From contig BDDD01000554.1 of the NCBI GenBank assembly GCA_001972305.1, positions 47,740 through 111,739 of the forward strand: DNA of 64,000 nucleotides, written 5' to 3'. Every line of letters begins with the position of its first letter. Position 1 is the stretch's first letter. Source of the stretch: Cephalotus follicularis (taxonomy: Eukaryota > Streptophyta > Magnoliopsida > Oxalidales > Cephalotaceae). Both the position numbers and the translations under genes were made by a program. Below the pieces are notes generated by a model. That model searched no databases. It was given only the letters and a program-made list of their open reading frames with translations, and was not told the origin of the DNA. Shown piece after piece: positions 1 through 10,528 of this stretch.

Positions 1-880
1 AGAGTGTTTTATTTCACATATACTTCCCCTACCTCTGGTTTGAAGTTAGAAACCTTGAAAGTCCACCTCTTTGTGTTCCAAGGGTTGATCACAGTAGCTC
101 CAAGGTTGTCCCGTTCCTGCAAGCCTCCAGCTCCAAGTTTCCAAAAGCTCCACTGGTGTAGTAATGGCAGAACTCCTCACTCACTGTTTCTTTCTCTTCT
201 TGTTAACACTCAGGTGTTTAACCAGACAAGCAAGGAAGAGAGGGAATTTACGCTGGAGAACTCTCTCCCTTCTTTACTATTCCCGTTTCATGCATTTGCA
301 GGTTCCATTTCCCCATTCCCTTCTCTCCCTGTTTTCTCCTTTCTTTCTTTTTTCTTTTCCTCTTTGTTTTCTGCATTTGCATATGAATATGTGTGCCCTT
401 TGCATGCACAAGGTTGAGGACACGTTTTGTTGCATGCCTGGTAATATTCCAGCATGCACAACACGTTGCATCTGGTGCCTACAATGGCCTTGGGTTCCCC
501 CTCCCTTGCACGTTATTCTGTCAGTTAATAACGTGACTGATATCCTTTGTAAAGACGTCGATGTCTTTTCCTCTTTTGTACAAGGGCATCGATGCCTTCG
601 CCTGCATCGACGTGCATGTTTATGCATTTACGTGCGCCCCCTTGTTCCCATACGCATCGACGTCTTTAGAAAGACATCGACGCGTTTAGCCCAAAACTGC
701 ACCATTTTGCCTCTAATTGCATCATTTAGAATTTCTTTATCATTCCAAACATTCCCTCTTCCAAAATCTAACCTTTTAAATTTTGGAAAGCATCATCTAA
801 GTCAAAAATCATGCCATTCCCTTAAATAGCATTTCAATAAAATTGAAATATTACATTGTGCAAAAATATCGGGCGTTACA
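1..880 (-). repeat. LTR A0, partial 3' LTR of family A element
   Basis: Minus-strand LTR whose first bases (TGTAACGCCCG read on the minus strand) end at 880; the rest runs off the left edge. It matches LTR A1 (2896-5704) in the palindrome-rich stretch at about 553-690 and in the region around 20-60, where a 5' splice-site-like CAGAG|GTAGGGG can be read on the minus strand at about 32. It is the downstream LTR of the deleted element that ends at 5704. The interior joins it directly after an RNase H fragment, so integrase, chromodomain and polypurine tract are missing. Confidence 0.8.
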
Positions 881-1715
881 CATAGCCTTGTGGCTCAAGG
901 CATCAGCGACTACATTCGTTTTCCCCGGGTGGTACTGGATACTGCAGTCATAATCATTAAAGAACTCTACGCACCTGCGCTGTCTCATGTTCAGTGTGTC
1001 CTGACAAAACAAGTACCTCAAACTCTTATGATCGGTAAAGATCTCAAACTGCGCCCCATAAAGATAGTGTCTCCACTTCCGAAGGGCAAAAATAATAGCT
1101 GCAAGTTCAAGGTCATGAGTCGGGTAGTTTTCTTCATACGGCTTCAGCTTACTAGAAGCATAAGCAATCACCTTTCCTCCCTATGTCAGCACGCAGCCCA
1201 AGCCGTTACCTGATGCATCACTATAGACTACAAAGCCCTCATTACCCTCAAGTAATGCCAGGATAGGAGCAGAAACCAACCGGACCTTCAGTTCACAGAA
1301 ACTAGCTTCGTAATCATCATCCCAGACAAACAAGGTCTTCTTCTGGGTCAGTCTAGTCAAGGTCTGAGCTATCCTTGAAAAGTTCTGGATAAACCTTCTG
1401 TAATAGCCTGCCAAGCCCAGGAAACTGCGTACCTCCGTCACATTCGTTGGCTGTGGCCAATCTTGTACCACCTCTGCCTTTGACGGATCCACCGCCGAAC
1501 CTTCTCCCGATATAATGTGACCAAGAAAGATCATACGGTCAAGCCAAAAGTCACACTTATTGAGTTTGGCATACAGCTGCTGCTCTCGGAGAATCTGTCG
1601 AGCCAACCTCAGGTGGCAAGCATGCTCTTCCTCACTCCTTCAGTATACTAGTACGTCGTCAATAAACACGTCGACAAAACGGTCCAGGTACGGTCAAAAC
1701 ACTTCGTTCATCTTG
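881..1715 (-). pseudogene. Ty3/gypsy (Tekay-like) RT C-terminus and RNase H, broken
   Basis: Remnant of the pol gene that would copy element RNA into DNA. Minus-strand translation gives the end of the reverse transcriptase palm (FIDDVLVY near 1650, with in-frame stops on both sides), the thumb ([21 protein letters not shown]) at 1181-1606, and the RNase H domain at 881-1171 ([29 protein letters not shown]). A TAG separates the two parts near 1178. The same segment is found in the family A copy at 42336-43720. Everything upstream of the RT palm is missing, and translation stops making sense beyond about 1715; 1716-1969 holds sequence I cannot assign. Downstream, integrase and the rest are deleted and RNase H abuts the LTR at 880. 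Clearly non-functional. Confidence 0.88.
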
Positions 1716-1969
1716 TTCATGCCGGGTAACTTCGTGCAAGTCTCCTTCACTCATTACTATGAGTCTTCGAATATGAATTATCATCCAAGCGATACATTTC
1801 ATATTCTTTGGTTACGTTATCCGGGTTCTAGGAGTTTACTAAGCATGTTTGTGGTCTCGTGCTAGCCTATACATGTGCATAATCGTTCATCGATATAGTA
1901 CTGAGAACCACCATTCTGTTACTTGTTAGCTAGTCCCAAAGGTCCAACTTAGTATTCACTTAATCACGG

Positions 1970-2788
1970 CTATAATAAGGTCAACCAGTTAACAACATTA
2001 TGGTCAAGTATGATGCAAGTAAGAGTGAAAATCGTACCTCTCATGATGCCCTTGCCCTTGCCTCCCCGCTGCGAAGGTCCAGTTGAGGCATCTCTATTGC
2101 TCATAGGCCCCGTAGGAGGACTCTTCGGACAGTCCTTCACTGAATGACCAGGTGCCCCGCACCTCAAGCACCATCCGTTCCATTTCCAGCAATTCTTCAA
2201 CTGGTGATCCGTACGACCACAATGTGTTCAGCCTCTAGCTCTCGCATTCCTCCCCTGATCAGGAGTTCCATAGTTAGCAGTTTGTTGAGATGGATCCCCT
2301 GTACAATTCTTCATCACATGACCAGTCGCCCCACATCTCCTGCATAACTTATTCTTCAACCAACAGTCTTTCATTTGATGGCCTGTACGACCGCAGTAGA
2401 AGCAAGCCCCAGGTCTTATATCACCTTCTTGACTCGGAGTTCCCTTAGCTGCCGTTTGCTGAGAACTGTTCTTTGATGACTTGGTCGAAGAGCCACCATC
2501 TTGCCATTCTGACGGAAGTGGTCTAGTCCGCTTATCTTGTTGAGTTAGAAGACACAACTGCTGCATTTCCTCTAAGTGAGCTATATTACCAGCTATCTGT
2601 TGCTGGAAATATTCAACAATACGATCCGTGTGTGACCACTTCATCTCTTGCAGCTGAATCATGCTAGCAGCTATCTCCTATTGGAAATATTCGTTTATGC
2701 GGTCCTCCGGATCTCTTTCTTCATTCACTTCTTGGGGAATGTTATCCGCAACGGTTCGTGACCTCACATGTCTACCCCTTCCGTCCAT
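1970..2788 (-). pseudogene. Truncated gag with four CCHC zinc knuckles
   Basis: Gag remnant of the same element, nucleic-acid-binding part. The likely start codon is at 2788 on the minus strand, 93 bp downstream of the PBS side, with an in-frame TAG at 2680-2678. The protein starts with a charged leader, then a polar Ser/Gln-rich linker, then two CX2CX4HX4C knuckles (CFYCGRTGHQMKDC and CRRCGATGHVMKNC, about 2300-2400) and, after a frame break near 2230, two more (the second is CLRCGAPGHSVKDC near 2150). The knuckles come as two similar pairs, which suggests an internal duplication. The Retrotrans_gag capsid domain normally found between leader and knuckles is not visible, so this gag is much shorter than the family norm. 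Protease and most of RT are deleted downstream. Confidence 0.75.
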
Positions 2789-2880
2789 TCTGTCTCCTAT
2801 AAGGAATGATATAAAGGATCATCATGAAACGTTGCATTAATTTCCGAGAAACTTATCCAAGCTAAGCATATTTGGAATAT

Positions 2881-2892
2881 GCTCTGATACCA
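2881..2892 (-). other. Primer-binding site (initiator Met tRNA type)
   Basis: Read on the minus strand this is TGGTATCAGAGC, the usual plant PBS complementary to the 3' end of initiator tRNA-Met. It sits 3 bp inside the end of LTR A1 (TGACA then ATT). It fixes the element as minus-strand and LTR A1 as its 5' LTR. Confidence 0.9.
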
Positions 2893-4080
2893 AATTGTCA
2901 CACCCCGTTTTTCCAAGAGGTCAACATTAAAGCGGTAAGGCAATCAACACAATATAATATCCAGCTTATGCAAATTTACCAATAAATAAATTTCTCGATA
3001 GCGGAAGCATTCATGTAAAAGCTGAATTTAAACATACATCACGCATCCCATACTACGTGATGCCCAACAAGTTTATAATAAAACCCAACCTCATTGTCGA
3101 TCGCCCAAAAACGGAGCGTGAAAATACAGTACGAGATAAAATAAATCATGTTACAATAATCCAATTAACATGACCAATATTCATTAACTCAATACAGGAA
3201 ATAAGAGAAACAACTTGGTCTTCTCCTTAGGTCTCTTTGCGTGCTCCATATCAAACCCACTCCATCAATCTGTTACAATAGGGGGTTAGCCTTTGTCCTC
3301 ACTCGGCTAAGTGAAAAACTCATAAATACAGTTCGAGTCATATGATAATAAGTATCATGAATGAATGCATTATGATGCAGTATGACATGTAATTTTCACA
3401 ATAATTATATCTCCGTATATACATATAAAAATATATGCATGTTCACAGCATAGGTATAACCTCATAAGTTATATCAACACGAGCAGCAAATATGTCCCAA
3501 AAGGAACCAGACAAGCAAGTCGTCATGACTGTCGCCACCTCCTGGCCCTAATGTCAAGCACTCTTACTCCATCCCCGTTTGCGAATGGTTTGGAGCAAGT
3601 CCTTCGTATGTTGCTTAGCACGGCGGCTAAACCAACAGCAAGTTACTAGCACAGCGGCTGAGTAATCAACGAGCACAACCATTGCACAGTACAAGTCAAG
3701 CAATAAAATATAATTACTTGATCAAATATATTTGTTTAAAATATATTACTCCGTTCACAAGTTGTGATAAGTTATAAAACTTAAAACAATACATTTGATT
3801 GTGTAACCAATCCTTAAAAACATTCTCCGTCTTTGGAAATACTTCCCAAATCATTTCAAAAATATATAAAATCATATGTTGACAAATATACATTTTCGTA
3901 GAAAATGATTATAATAATCATACAAGCTTTTCAAAATGGTTAACACTTTTTAGAAATCAACCATAATGTAATTCACAATAATAATGCAAACATATGCTCA
4001 GAATGCATAAAAGATCGTTTCTAGAGTCATTTTGGGTCTAGCAGGTCCCATTCGAGTGAAATTCCATTAAACAGGGAGAT

Positions 4081-4210
4081 AGGCGTCGATGTCTATCCCT
4101 AAGGCGTCGACGTCTTTAACCTAATGTGTCGATCCTATGTACAGTTATTCCCAGGCGTGTTTTGATCAAAGACGTCGATGCCTTTCTAGAGACATCGATG
4201 TCTTTATGAT
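4081..4210. repeat. Palindrome cluster, AAGACGTCGATGTCTT type
   Basis: Four near-copies of a 16-18 bp self-complementary motif with a TCGA centre and GAC/GTC flanks, in LTR A1. Lies inside the predicted LTR intron. Confidence 0.85.
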
Positions 4211-4423
4211 ACCAGAAGGTATCAGTTCGTGAGTCTGGATTCTGGAGGGAAGAATCCGGCCCCTAAATCCTCATATAGGCGAAACTTAACCTCTCAAGGC
4301 ATAAGAAAAGCTACTGGTTTACAGAGTTTGTAACCAGAACGTTAATTCGTAATCAAACATGTAATCCCAAGTGGCTAATTCACCATCTGCCATAAACATT
4401 ATAGTCCTATGATTACCCAGAAA

Positions 4424-4512
4424 AGGCGTCGATGCTTTTACTCAAACATCGATGTCTTCTTCATACGTACACGAAGACATCGACGTCTATGGATAGACGT
4501 CGACGTTTATCC
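4424..4512. repeat. Palindrome cluster, AAGACATCGACGTCTT type
   Basis: Four near-copies of the same TCGA-centred palindrome in about 90 bp; the cluster also lies inside the predicted LTR A1 intron, about 230 bp from its donor. Confidence 0.85.
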
Positions 4513-5262
4513 AACCCAGAACATTGTCTCCATAGTTTTAACACAACAAGCCATTATCAGAATCATCTATACACAACCCAGTTCAATATTCATGTAATTT
4601 ACACATGCATGTTAACTCCGTACATCATAGTAGTCATCACAACAAGTCCAGAATCACAATTCACCCATTAACATGAAAATCATCAATGGTATTCATTAAC
4701 TTAAAACCCAAAATGCATGTATAAGATTATCATTTTCCCATACCTTGTTGTTCCAAGTTAGGAACTAGAAGGTCCACCCCTTTAAGTTCCAAGGTTCTGG
4801 CCACAGCAGCTCCAAGATCCCCTCAGCAACTGCAATCCATGAGGTCCAAATCTCTAGCTCCAATCAAGCTCAACAATGGTGTTTCTCTCCTTCTCTACTC
4901 ACTAGTTTTCTCCTCTTCCTTTCCTTTGGTGTTTTAAGCGAGAGAGAGAGCTGGGGAGGGGTTGTTCTTATGCAGATGGTTCCCCCATCCTCTTTCTCCT
5001 TGCATTCAACGAACACTCTCGTGTTCTCTCCCTCTTTCCCAGAACTCTGCATTCCATTTGTTTTCTTCTCATGTTTTCTTTTGCAGGTTCCATGCATGGT
5101 AACACTTGTTACCTACTTCACCCTTCTTCAGTCATGCAGGTCAGGAGGCCATTGTGCATGATCAACACGTCTCCTTCCCGTGCCTCAAGGCACCTACAAA
5201 GATTCTAATTCCTTCCCTCATGCATGTTACTATGTCAGTTCATAACGTGACTGACATTCTTT

Positions 5263-5536
5263 CCAAGGATGTCGACGTCTTCCATAGACGTCGATGTCTT
5301 TTCCATTTTTCTATGTGTGGGTCAATGTCTTCGCCTACATCGACGTGCATGTACATGCATCCACGTACGCCTGTGCTTCCATAGGCGTCGACGTCTTTCC
5401 TTAGGCGTCGATGTCTTTTCCTCTTTCACCAGAAGGTGTCGATGTCTTCTCCCTATATCGATGTGCATGTCGATGCATTCACGTGCACCTCGGTTCCCAT
5501 AGGCGTCGACGTCTTTCAAAAGACATCGACGCGTTT
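5263..5536. repeat. Palindrome array in U3 of LTR A1
   Basis: At least seven copies of the TCGA-centred motif (for example AGGCGTCGACGTCTTT, AAAGACATCGACGCG) mixed with a related TCGATGTGCATG repeat. Position is upstream of the TATA-like sequence in element direction. The same arrays occur at 553-690, 45517-45664 and 52160-52325. Confidence 0.88.
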
Positions 5537-5704
5537 ACTTCAAAACTACGTCGTTTTCTAGTTTAACACACACATTTCTTTCCTCGAGCAATATTTAGGG
5601 TTTGGTATCAATATCAAGGTCGAAATCTCCAACATTTTCATTAATTCAATATAAGATTACATCTTAAACGAAATATTACAAAAACGAAAATACCGGGCGT
5701 TACA

Positions 5705-6042
5705 GTCCTCTCCCCCCTTCTCTCCGCCTAAAACAGACTGCCAACACGTTTTAACTGACCTATCCCTTGGCAGTCGACTGCCTTGACTCGGCAGTCGGCT
5801 GTCTCTGCCGAAACCATCCAGCCCATTGTCTCTCGCAGCAGCAGCCTGGTTCCTTCCCATAGGGTCCAGACGACTGCCCCTCTTGGGAAGTCGGCTGTCC
5901 GCCCTGCATCAGCACTTTCCACACTTCAACTTTTGCCCAAGCTTAACATTACAAAAGGGGAAAAGTCATAATTCTCATTAATTAAACGCATAAATGCATT
6001 GAAAATTACAACATTACATTAATGAATATCCCAGGCGTTACA
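5705..6042 (-). repeat. LTR B-like fragment (U3 end)
   Basis: Minus-strand fragment starting TGTAACGCCTGGG at 6042 and carrying the family B hallmark CAGTCGACTG palindromes (5765-5900). It is cut at 5704/5705 by the family A element, whose LTR A1 ends there, so A inserted into or recombined with it. Confidence 0.65.
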
Positions 6043-7213
6043 ATATGACAGCCATATTTACAAGAGGAAAACGAATTCAAATTGAACTTGTTAAACAAGG
6101 AAATTACTCCATTAAATTATTCCCACAATTCCAATTCCTTATCATCCTTAATCATTTTCAAAACTCTAGTAAGAACTCGCTATTTACTAACCACGTGTAA
6201 GCTTGATTTTTTTGTTGAACTTTAAGATTAGGGAATAATTCATGCAATAATTATCTCATTTACACCCTAATCACCTTAAACCCTTAGTCTAATATCAATT
6301 CTCCTTCTCTTTTACCATTTAGAAAATCCGGAATTTAAAAGAAGAATAATTGGGTGACTATATCATACTAACATCTTAATTTCATTCGCAATCACACACC
6401 TACATTGCAAGGAACTCATTCTTCCATTAACACCAAAAAAAAAATCAAAAAATTAAAGGAGATGTAAGGGTGTTTAATTCATGTCATTATCTAACTCACA
6501 TCCATCCTTAATCCTTGAGAGAGGAACCGCATTAGCCTTAATCCTTGAAGAAATTCTTGAAGAACATATAAAGAGAGTTGAAGAATTGGAAGGGGAGGCA
6601 TTGGCTGGCTTGAAGAATGAAGATGCCGATTTATTACCTTCCTTAGTAAGATTTGAAGAGGCTAGAATGTTGGAGAGTGAAGAATACATTGAGGTCGGCT
6701 GTATTGGTGAAGAAAATGCCGAATTTGGGCCAAATCCTTGTTAAAATCGGCTCCCTTAGGAGAAGGAAAAATTTTGTGTGCATTGGGCCATGTATAAGGA
6801 GAGAATTAAAAGTATTTTGGACCCTTAACAAGTAAAAATTCGGCTGCTCAATTGGAGAATTAATTGGGCCGAATTTAACACTAAAAATGCAAGGGAAAAG
6901 GGCCTTAATTCTCACACTATTTAACCAAGCTTCTAAAGCATGAAATTTGGGCCATTAAACCATATAATTAACATTTAAACAATATGATAACTAACCAAAA
7001 TAGCTTGACCCATTAAGAAAGCTCAATATCTTAGTCCATTATAATAATTCATATATGAATTATTATAATGGACTAAGATATTGAGGTTTCTTAATTGAAT
7101 CCAAAAGAAGTTAATACATGCGTTAATTTAAATCACCCAAAGTCCATAAGCCTATATACATAGCATGCACACTTAAAATGTATATCCCAAAATATATAAC
7201 GCGGGGTGCTACA
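6043..7213 (-). repeat. LTR E fragment (5' part of an unassigned LTR family)
   Basis: Minus-strand sequence beginning TGTAGCACCCCGCG at 7213, a typical plant LTR start. It holds AT-rich sequence, the 84-bp palindrome, GGGCC-rich stretches, and a purine-rich exon-like segment read at 6480-6690 with a weak donor-like AGGAAG|GTAATA near 6637. The far end at 6043 abuts the LTR B fragment, so the family's 3' half is missing. A short open frame at 6481-6744 (plus strand) reads through this region but resembles no protein I know; I treat it as chance. Confidence 0.5.
7012..7095. repeat. 84-bp palindrome with 64-bp perfect core
   Basis: 7022-7085 equals its own reverse complement over 64 bp with no loop (centre at 7053/7054, CATATATG). 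One G/G mismatch (7021/7086) is followed by nine more paired bases on each side. Located in U3 of LTR E. Confidence 0.95.
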
Positions 7214-7216
7214 ACA

Positions 7217-7874
7217 CTGATAGAGTGGTAACTTAAACTTTAATTCAGTTATTTACTTTCAGTATTGAAAAGAACCATCTAGCAGGCGGTTCACCGCTAG
7301 GTAGTATGGTACCTTTTCCATATCAACTGCTTTAATTTCAAGTATTCAAAGGGATCCATCTAACATGGAACCTTTTCCATTTAACTTCTTCGTATCAATT
7401 TTGGCTAATTTCAAACAAATTCTTTCCCTTTACAAAAAAAAACTAGTAATATTATGTTTATACCTAAATAATTTAGGCAAAGATAAATAACAAATAAAGG
7501 GATAAAATAAAGCCAAAATTAAAGAAATGTAGAAGCAGAGATAATTTCAATAAAAGACTGGAACTTAAATACTGAATTGAAATAATAATAATATTGACTG
7601 AAAATATATAAATAGCTGATAGAAAATAAAATACTGAATTGAAATAGCTGGAATTTGAAATACTGATAATAAATTCAATTAATTGAAAGCAATTGATATG
7701 AAGAAGTTAAATGGAAAAGGTTCCACGTTAGATGGATCCCTTTGAATACTTGAAATTAAAGCAGTTGATATGGAAAAGGTACCACACTACCTAGCGGTGA
7801 ACCGTCTGCTAGATGGTTCTTTTCAATACTAAAAGTAAATAACTGAATTAAAGTTTAAGTTACCACTCTGTCAG
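7217..7874. repeat. Long inverted repeat (foldback), 184-bp arms
   Basis: Arm 7217-7400 is the reverse complement of arm 7691-7874 with six mismatches by hand count, all transitions, and no gaps; the spacer is 290 bp of AT-rich sequence. Each arm holds related segments such as CCATCTAGCAGGCGG and CCATCTAACATGG. No protein frame or clear target duplication is seen, so it may be a foldback element, a decayed DNA transposon, or an inverted duplication. Confidence 0.93.
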
Positions 7875-8198
7875 GTGGTACAACCGTCCTTATAGATGGA
7901 TATTAAACAAAATTGATAAAATAAATTACTGTAATGAAATACTGGAATTGAAATTAACTTTATCCACACTGTCAGACGGATAAACCGATCATGTCGATGG
8001 TTAAGTTAGAATAATTGATAAATTGTTTTGCCTTCATTCAAAGAATCTTACCACAATAGTTGTCGAAAAACTCAATGAATAGTTGTCAGACAATTTAATG
8101 AATAGTTAACAGGACATTTAATCAACAGTAGAACATAAATAGTTTAAACAAAACATAATAATACTTGATCGATTATATGAAATATGTACAAGGCTTAC
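7875..8198. other. AT-rich unassigned sequence
   Basis: Continues the style of the foldback (CCATCTG/CGTCTGACAG motifs near 7960-8000). Around 8055-8125 the phrase CAATGAATAGTT and relatives recurs three times. No frame, RNA gene or terminal repeat recognised. It ends where LTR B1 starts. Confidence 0.4.
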
Positions 8199-8352
8199 TG
8201 TAACAGCCGAAAATTTCATGTATTGTAATTTCACAATGTAAATGTACTTTATTTGTGGAATTAATAAAAAGATGGATTTTCCGAATTTGATGATGTTGAT
8301 TTTAAATCAATTAAGTACTTAGAAGTATGATTGCTTAGTAAGCACACTATGA

Positions 8353-8500
8353 ACAGTCGACTGGTACAGTAGACCAGCCGACTGGTTGACTGCGTATGGG
8401 AGCAGTCGACTGGTGGGATGAACCAGTCGACTGGCCAACTGTCGAGCCACATGGTAACGATCTGTCAGGCGAGCAGCTGGCTGTGGGGTGTGGACAGCCG
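8353..8500. repeat. CAGTCGACTG palindrome array, U3 of LTR B1
   Basis: Six copies or near-copies of CAGTCGACTGG / CAGCCGACTGG in about 150 bp, upstream of the predicted promoter. Confidence 0.9.
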
Positions 8501-8994
8501 ACTGGATCATGCTCTGTTTTGTTGCATGCGACGGAAATCACATGCTACAGCTGACAGATGGAAGTGGGTGCCATCTGTGTTTCATGCAGCTAAGGAATGG
8601 AAGAAGGGGACACCTGTGGATCATGCAAACTTCATGGGGGGAAGGAGTTTAGACCTGTGAGTGTGTGCATGCATGTGGAATAGAAATGTGGCATTTAGTG
8701 CCATGTGAAGGGAGCTAAGGAAGAGAGGGAGAGAAACACTCTGCATAAAACGTCTCCACTCATCTCCTTCGTCCTGATACTGAAAAGTCTAAGAACCAAA
8801 GAGGATAGGAGAGAAAAACACAGAGAAAAGAGGGAAGGGAGTGTTTCTCCATTGTTGAAGCTTGGAGCTCTGGTTGGAGCTATTGGGATGTTCTTGGAGT
8901 TGCTGGGCTTGGAGTTGGAACTTCTGGGAGCCCAAAACGTCACTGTTGGAACACAAAGAGGTGGACTTACAGATTCCTAACTTGGAATCAAAAG

Positions 8995-10528
8995 GTAGGG
9001 GAAGTTGTAATGGTATTTTGAGTTTAAAGTTACTGCATGTTCTATGATTTGAATGCCTGGTTGCGTGAGTTGTAACCACTGATTTTAGGACGTGGTTGCT
9101 GCTGTTTTTTTTCATCTTCTATGCTTGCTATTGAGAATGAAACGAGATTATGTGTATGCATGTTGAACCTTAGCATGGTGTTGAGTTGCATGATGAAATG
9201 TATGTTGGATATGGTGTTATATGGATGATATGATGAGCTGTAGTTATGTTTCTATCCTTGAGCTTGAATTCTCTGCTTACAATGATCCGTGTGAGTAGAT
9301 AGATCGATTTGCATGCAACTGGTTCGCGGGGCAGCCGACTGTCGAAGGAAGACAGCTGACTACTCAATGGAACCAGTCGACTGTCTATGGAAAGAAGTTG
9401 ACTGTTCATACTTCATCCTGCCTAGAAAGTGGCAGGAAGTGTGATCTGGGTAATGCTTTTGAACGAGTATGCAGTAGCAGTCGACTGTTGAAGGATAACA
9501 TCCGACTGCCTAATGGACAGTCGACTAGTAAAAGGAACCAGCCGACTATCTGGTACTGCTCGACCCAGATCAACGGACTAGTAAGGATTCCAGCTGACTG
9601 GTTGAACTATTGTTGGACTCTTCTTGCTTAAAACAATGTGAAACGATCCCGATTCCTCCTATGATGCATTTGAGCATTTGTATGCATTGCATATACACTG
9701 TTTACTGCCTGTTTTGGACAGTTTGTAATCGGATTATGATTCCTAAGTATTTCTACTTTAGAAATGCATATATAAATTGAAACTACTATGTTAAGTACGA
9801 AATGAATATTGTTTTCGTATTTTCGAACATCTTTGGAAAGCGATTTCCACTACTGAAACTGTTTAAAAGTATTTTCTACTGAAAATGCATATTTAAATGG
9901 TGTCACTTTTGGAAACATTTTGGAAACGAACTGCCCGTTGTGGATCTAAACGATCACTACTATACTGTTTACCGTACTGTTTCTGCTTGGATTTGCTGTT
10001 TGCTCTGTGAATTGTACTATGTTTGTGCTTGAGCCACTGGTTGCATGGCGAAGACTGCCAGCGCCGGCTAGTGGTAAGGTTAACCTAGGGGCCAGGAGTT
10101 GGTTGGGTGACTCACTGTACTCATTGTTGCCTCGCTTGGTTGCCTGAAGTAGGGACCGGAGTGGGAGTGTAGCGTGGGGCCAGGAGTTGGCGGCGTTACA
10201 TATACTGCCTGACTGTTGTGGTCCTTTATGGACATCATGTACTGCCTGTTGGTCCTTCTCGAACATTAATATTCCTGTTGATGTAGCCCTAGCCGGGTTA
10301 CTACTGTACTGTTGTTGCATACATATATTTTCATATATATATATGCCCCCACTGATATTTTACTGTACTGTTAAACATATATATTTTCATATATATATAC
10401 ATAAACGGAGATTTCTACTGCACTGCATCATCTATGCATTCATATCATGACATGCTTTTAATGTTAATCCCGAAATACTTTTATGACTTAGCCGAGTGAG
10501 GACAAAGGATAACCCCTCTACTTTACAG
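8995..10528 (+). other. Predicted intron inside LTR B1
   Basis: Donor AAAAG|GTAGGGG at 8995, in the same context as in LTR A (CTAACTTGGAA upstream). Acceptor: TTAGCC (10488) opposite GGATAA (10507), then CCCC, a short pyrimidine stretch and TTTACAG ending at 10528. One stem pair is lost in this copy. Length 1534 bp. Inference only. Confidence 0.5.
9332..9600. repeat. Second CAGTCGACTG array, in the predicted intron of LTR B1
   Basis: About nine perfect or degenerate copies (CAGTCGACTG, CAGCCGACTG, AGTTGACTG) in 270 bp, roughly 340 bp downstream of the predicted donor. Confidence 0.88.

Larger units (their letters stand above)
3270..4743 (-). other. Predicted intron inside LTR A1
   Basis: Donor CAACAAG|GTATGGG at 4743; acceptor module on the minus strand: TTAGCC (3310-3305) pairs with GGCTAA (3291-3286), the latter containing the branch-like CTAAC, then CCCC and GTAACAG ending at 3270. 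Length 1474 bp. A0 and A3 have a better donor (G|GTAGGGG). Splicing is inferred from sequence only. Confidence 0.5.
2896..5704 (-). repeat. LTR A1, complete 5' LTR of family A
   Basis: About 2.8 kb, bounded by TGTAACGCCCGG (minus strand, from 5704) and GGGGTGTGACA (ending at 2896), followed by a PBS. Reading in element direction: U3 with a dense palindrome array (5263-5536), a weak TATA-like CTGCATAAGA near 4970, a 5' splice-site-like AACAAG|GTATGGG at 4743, two further palindrome clusters (4424-4512, 4081-4210), a hairpin with loop GGAGG (about 3527-3555), the stem-loop/ACCCC/CAG module at 3270-3310 and a hairpin with loop containing GTATGGGAT at 3037-3062. Copies A2 (45343-47626) and A3 (50831-52486) share these landmarks, with deletions. 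Confidence 0.9.

Noticed and set aside
277..627. 116-codon minus frame and others across LTR A palindromes
   Set aside because: Encodes the repeated palindromic motifs; no conserved protein, frame not kept in other LTR A copies.
4081..5536. CRISPR-like repeat arrays
   Set aside because: Repeats are short, degenerate and irregularly spaced in plant LTRs; no cas genes, plainly eukaryotic.
6481..6744. 87-codon Glu/Leu-rich frame
   Set aside because: Looks protein-like in composition but lies antisense in LTR E; no recognised domain and no second copy here to test.
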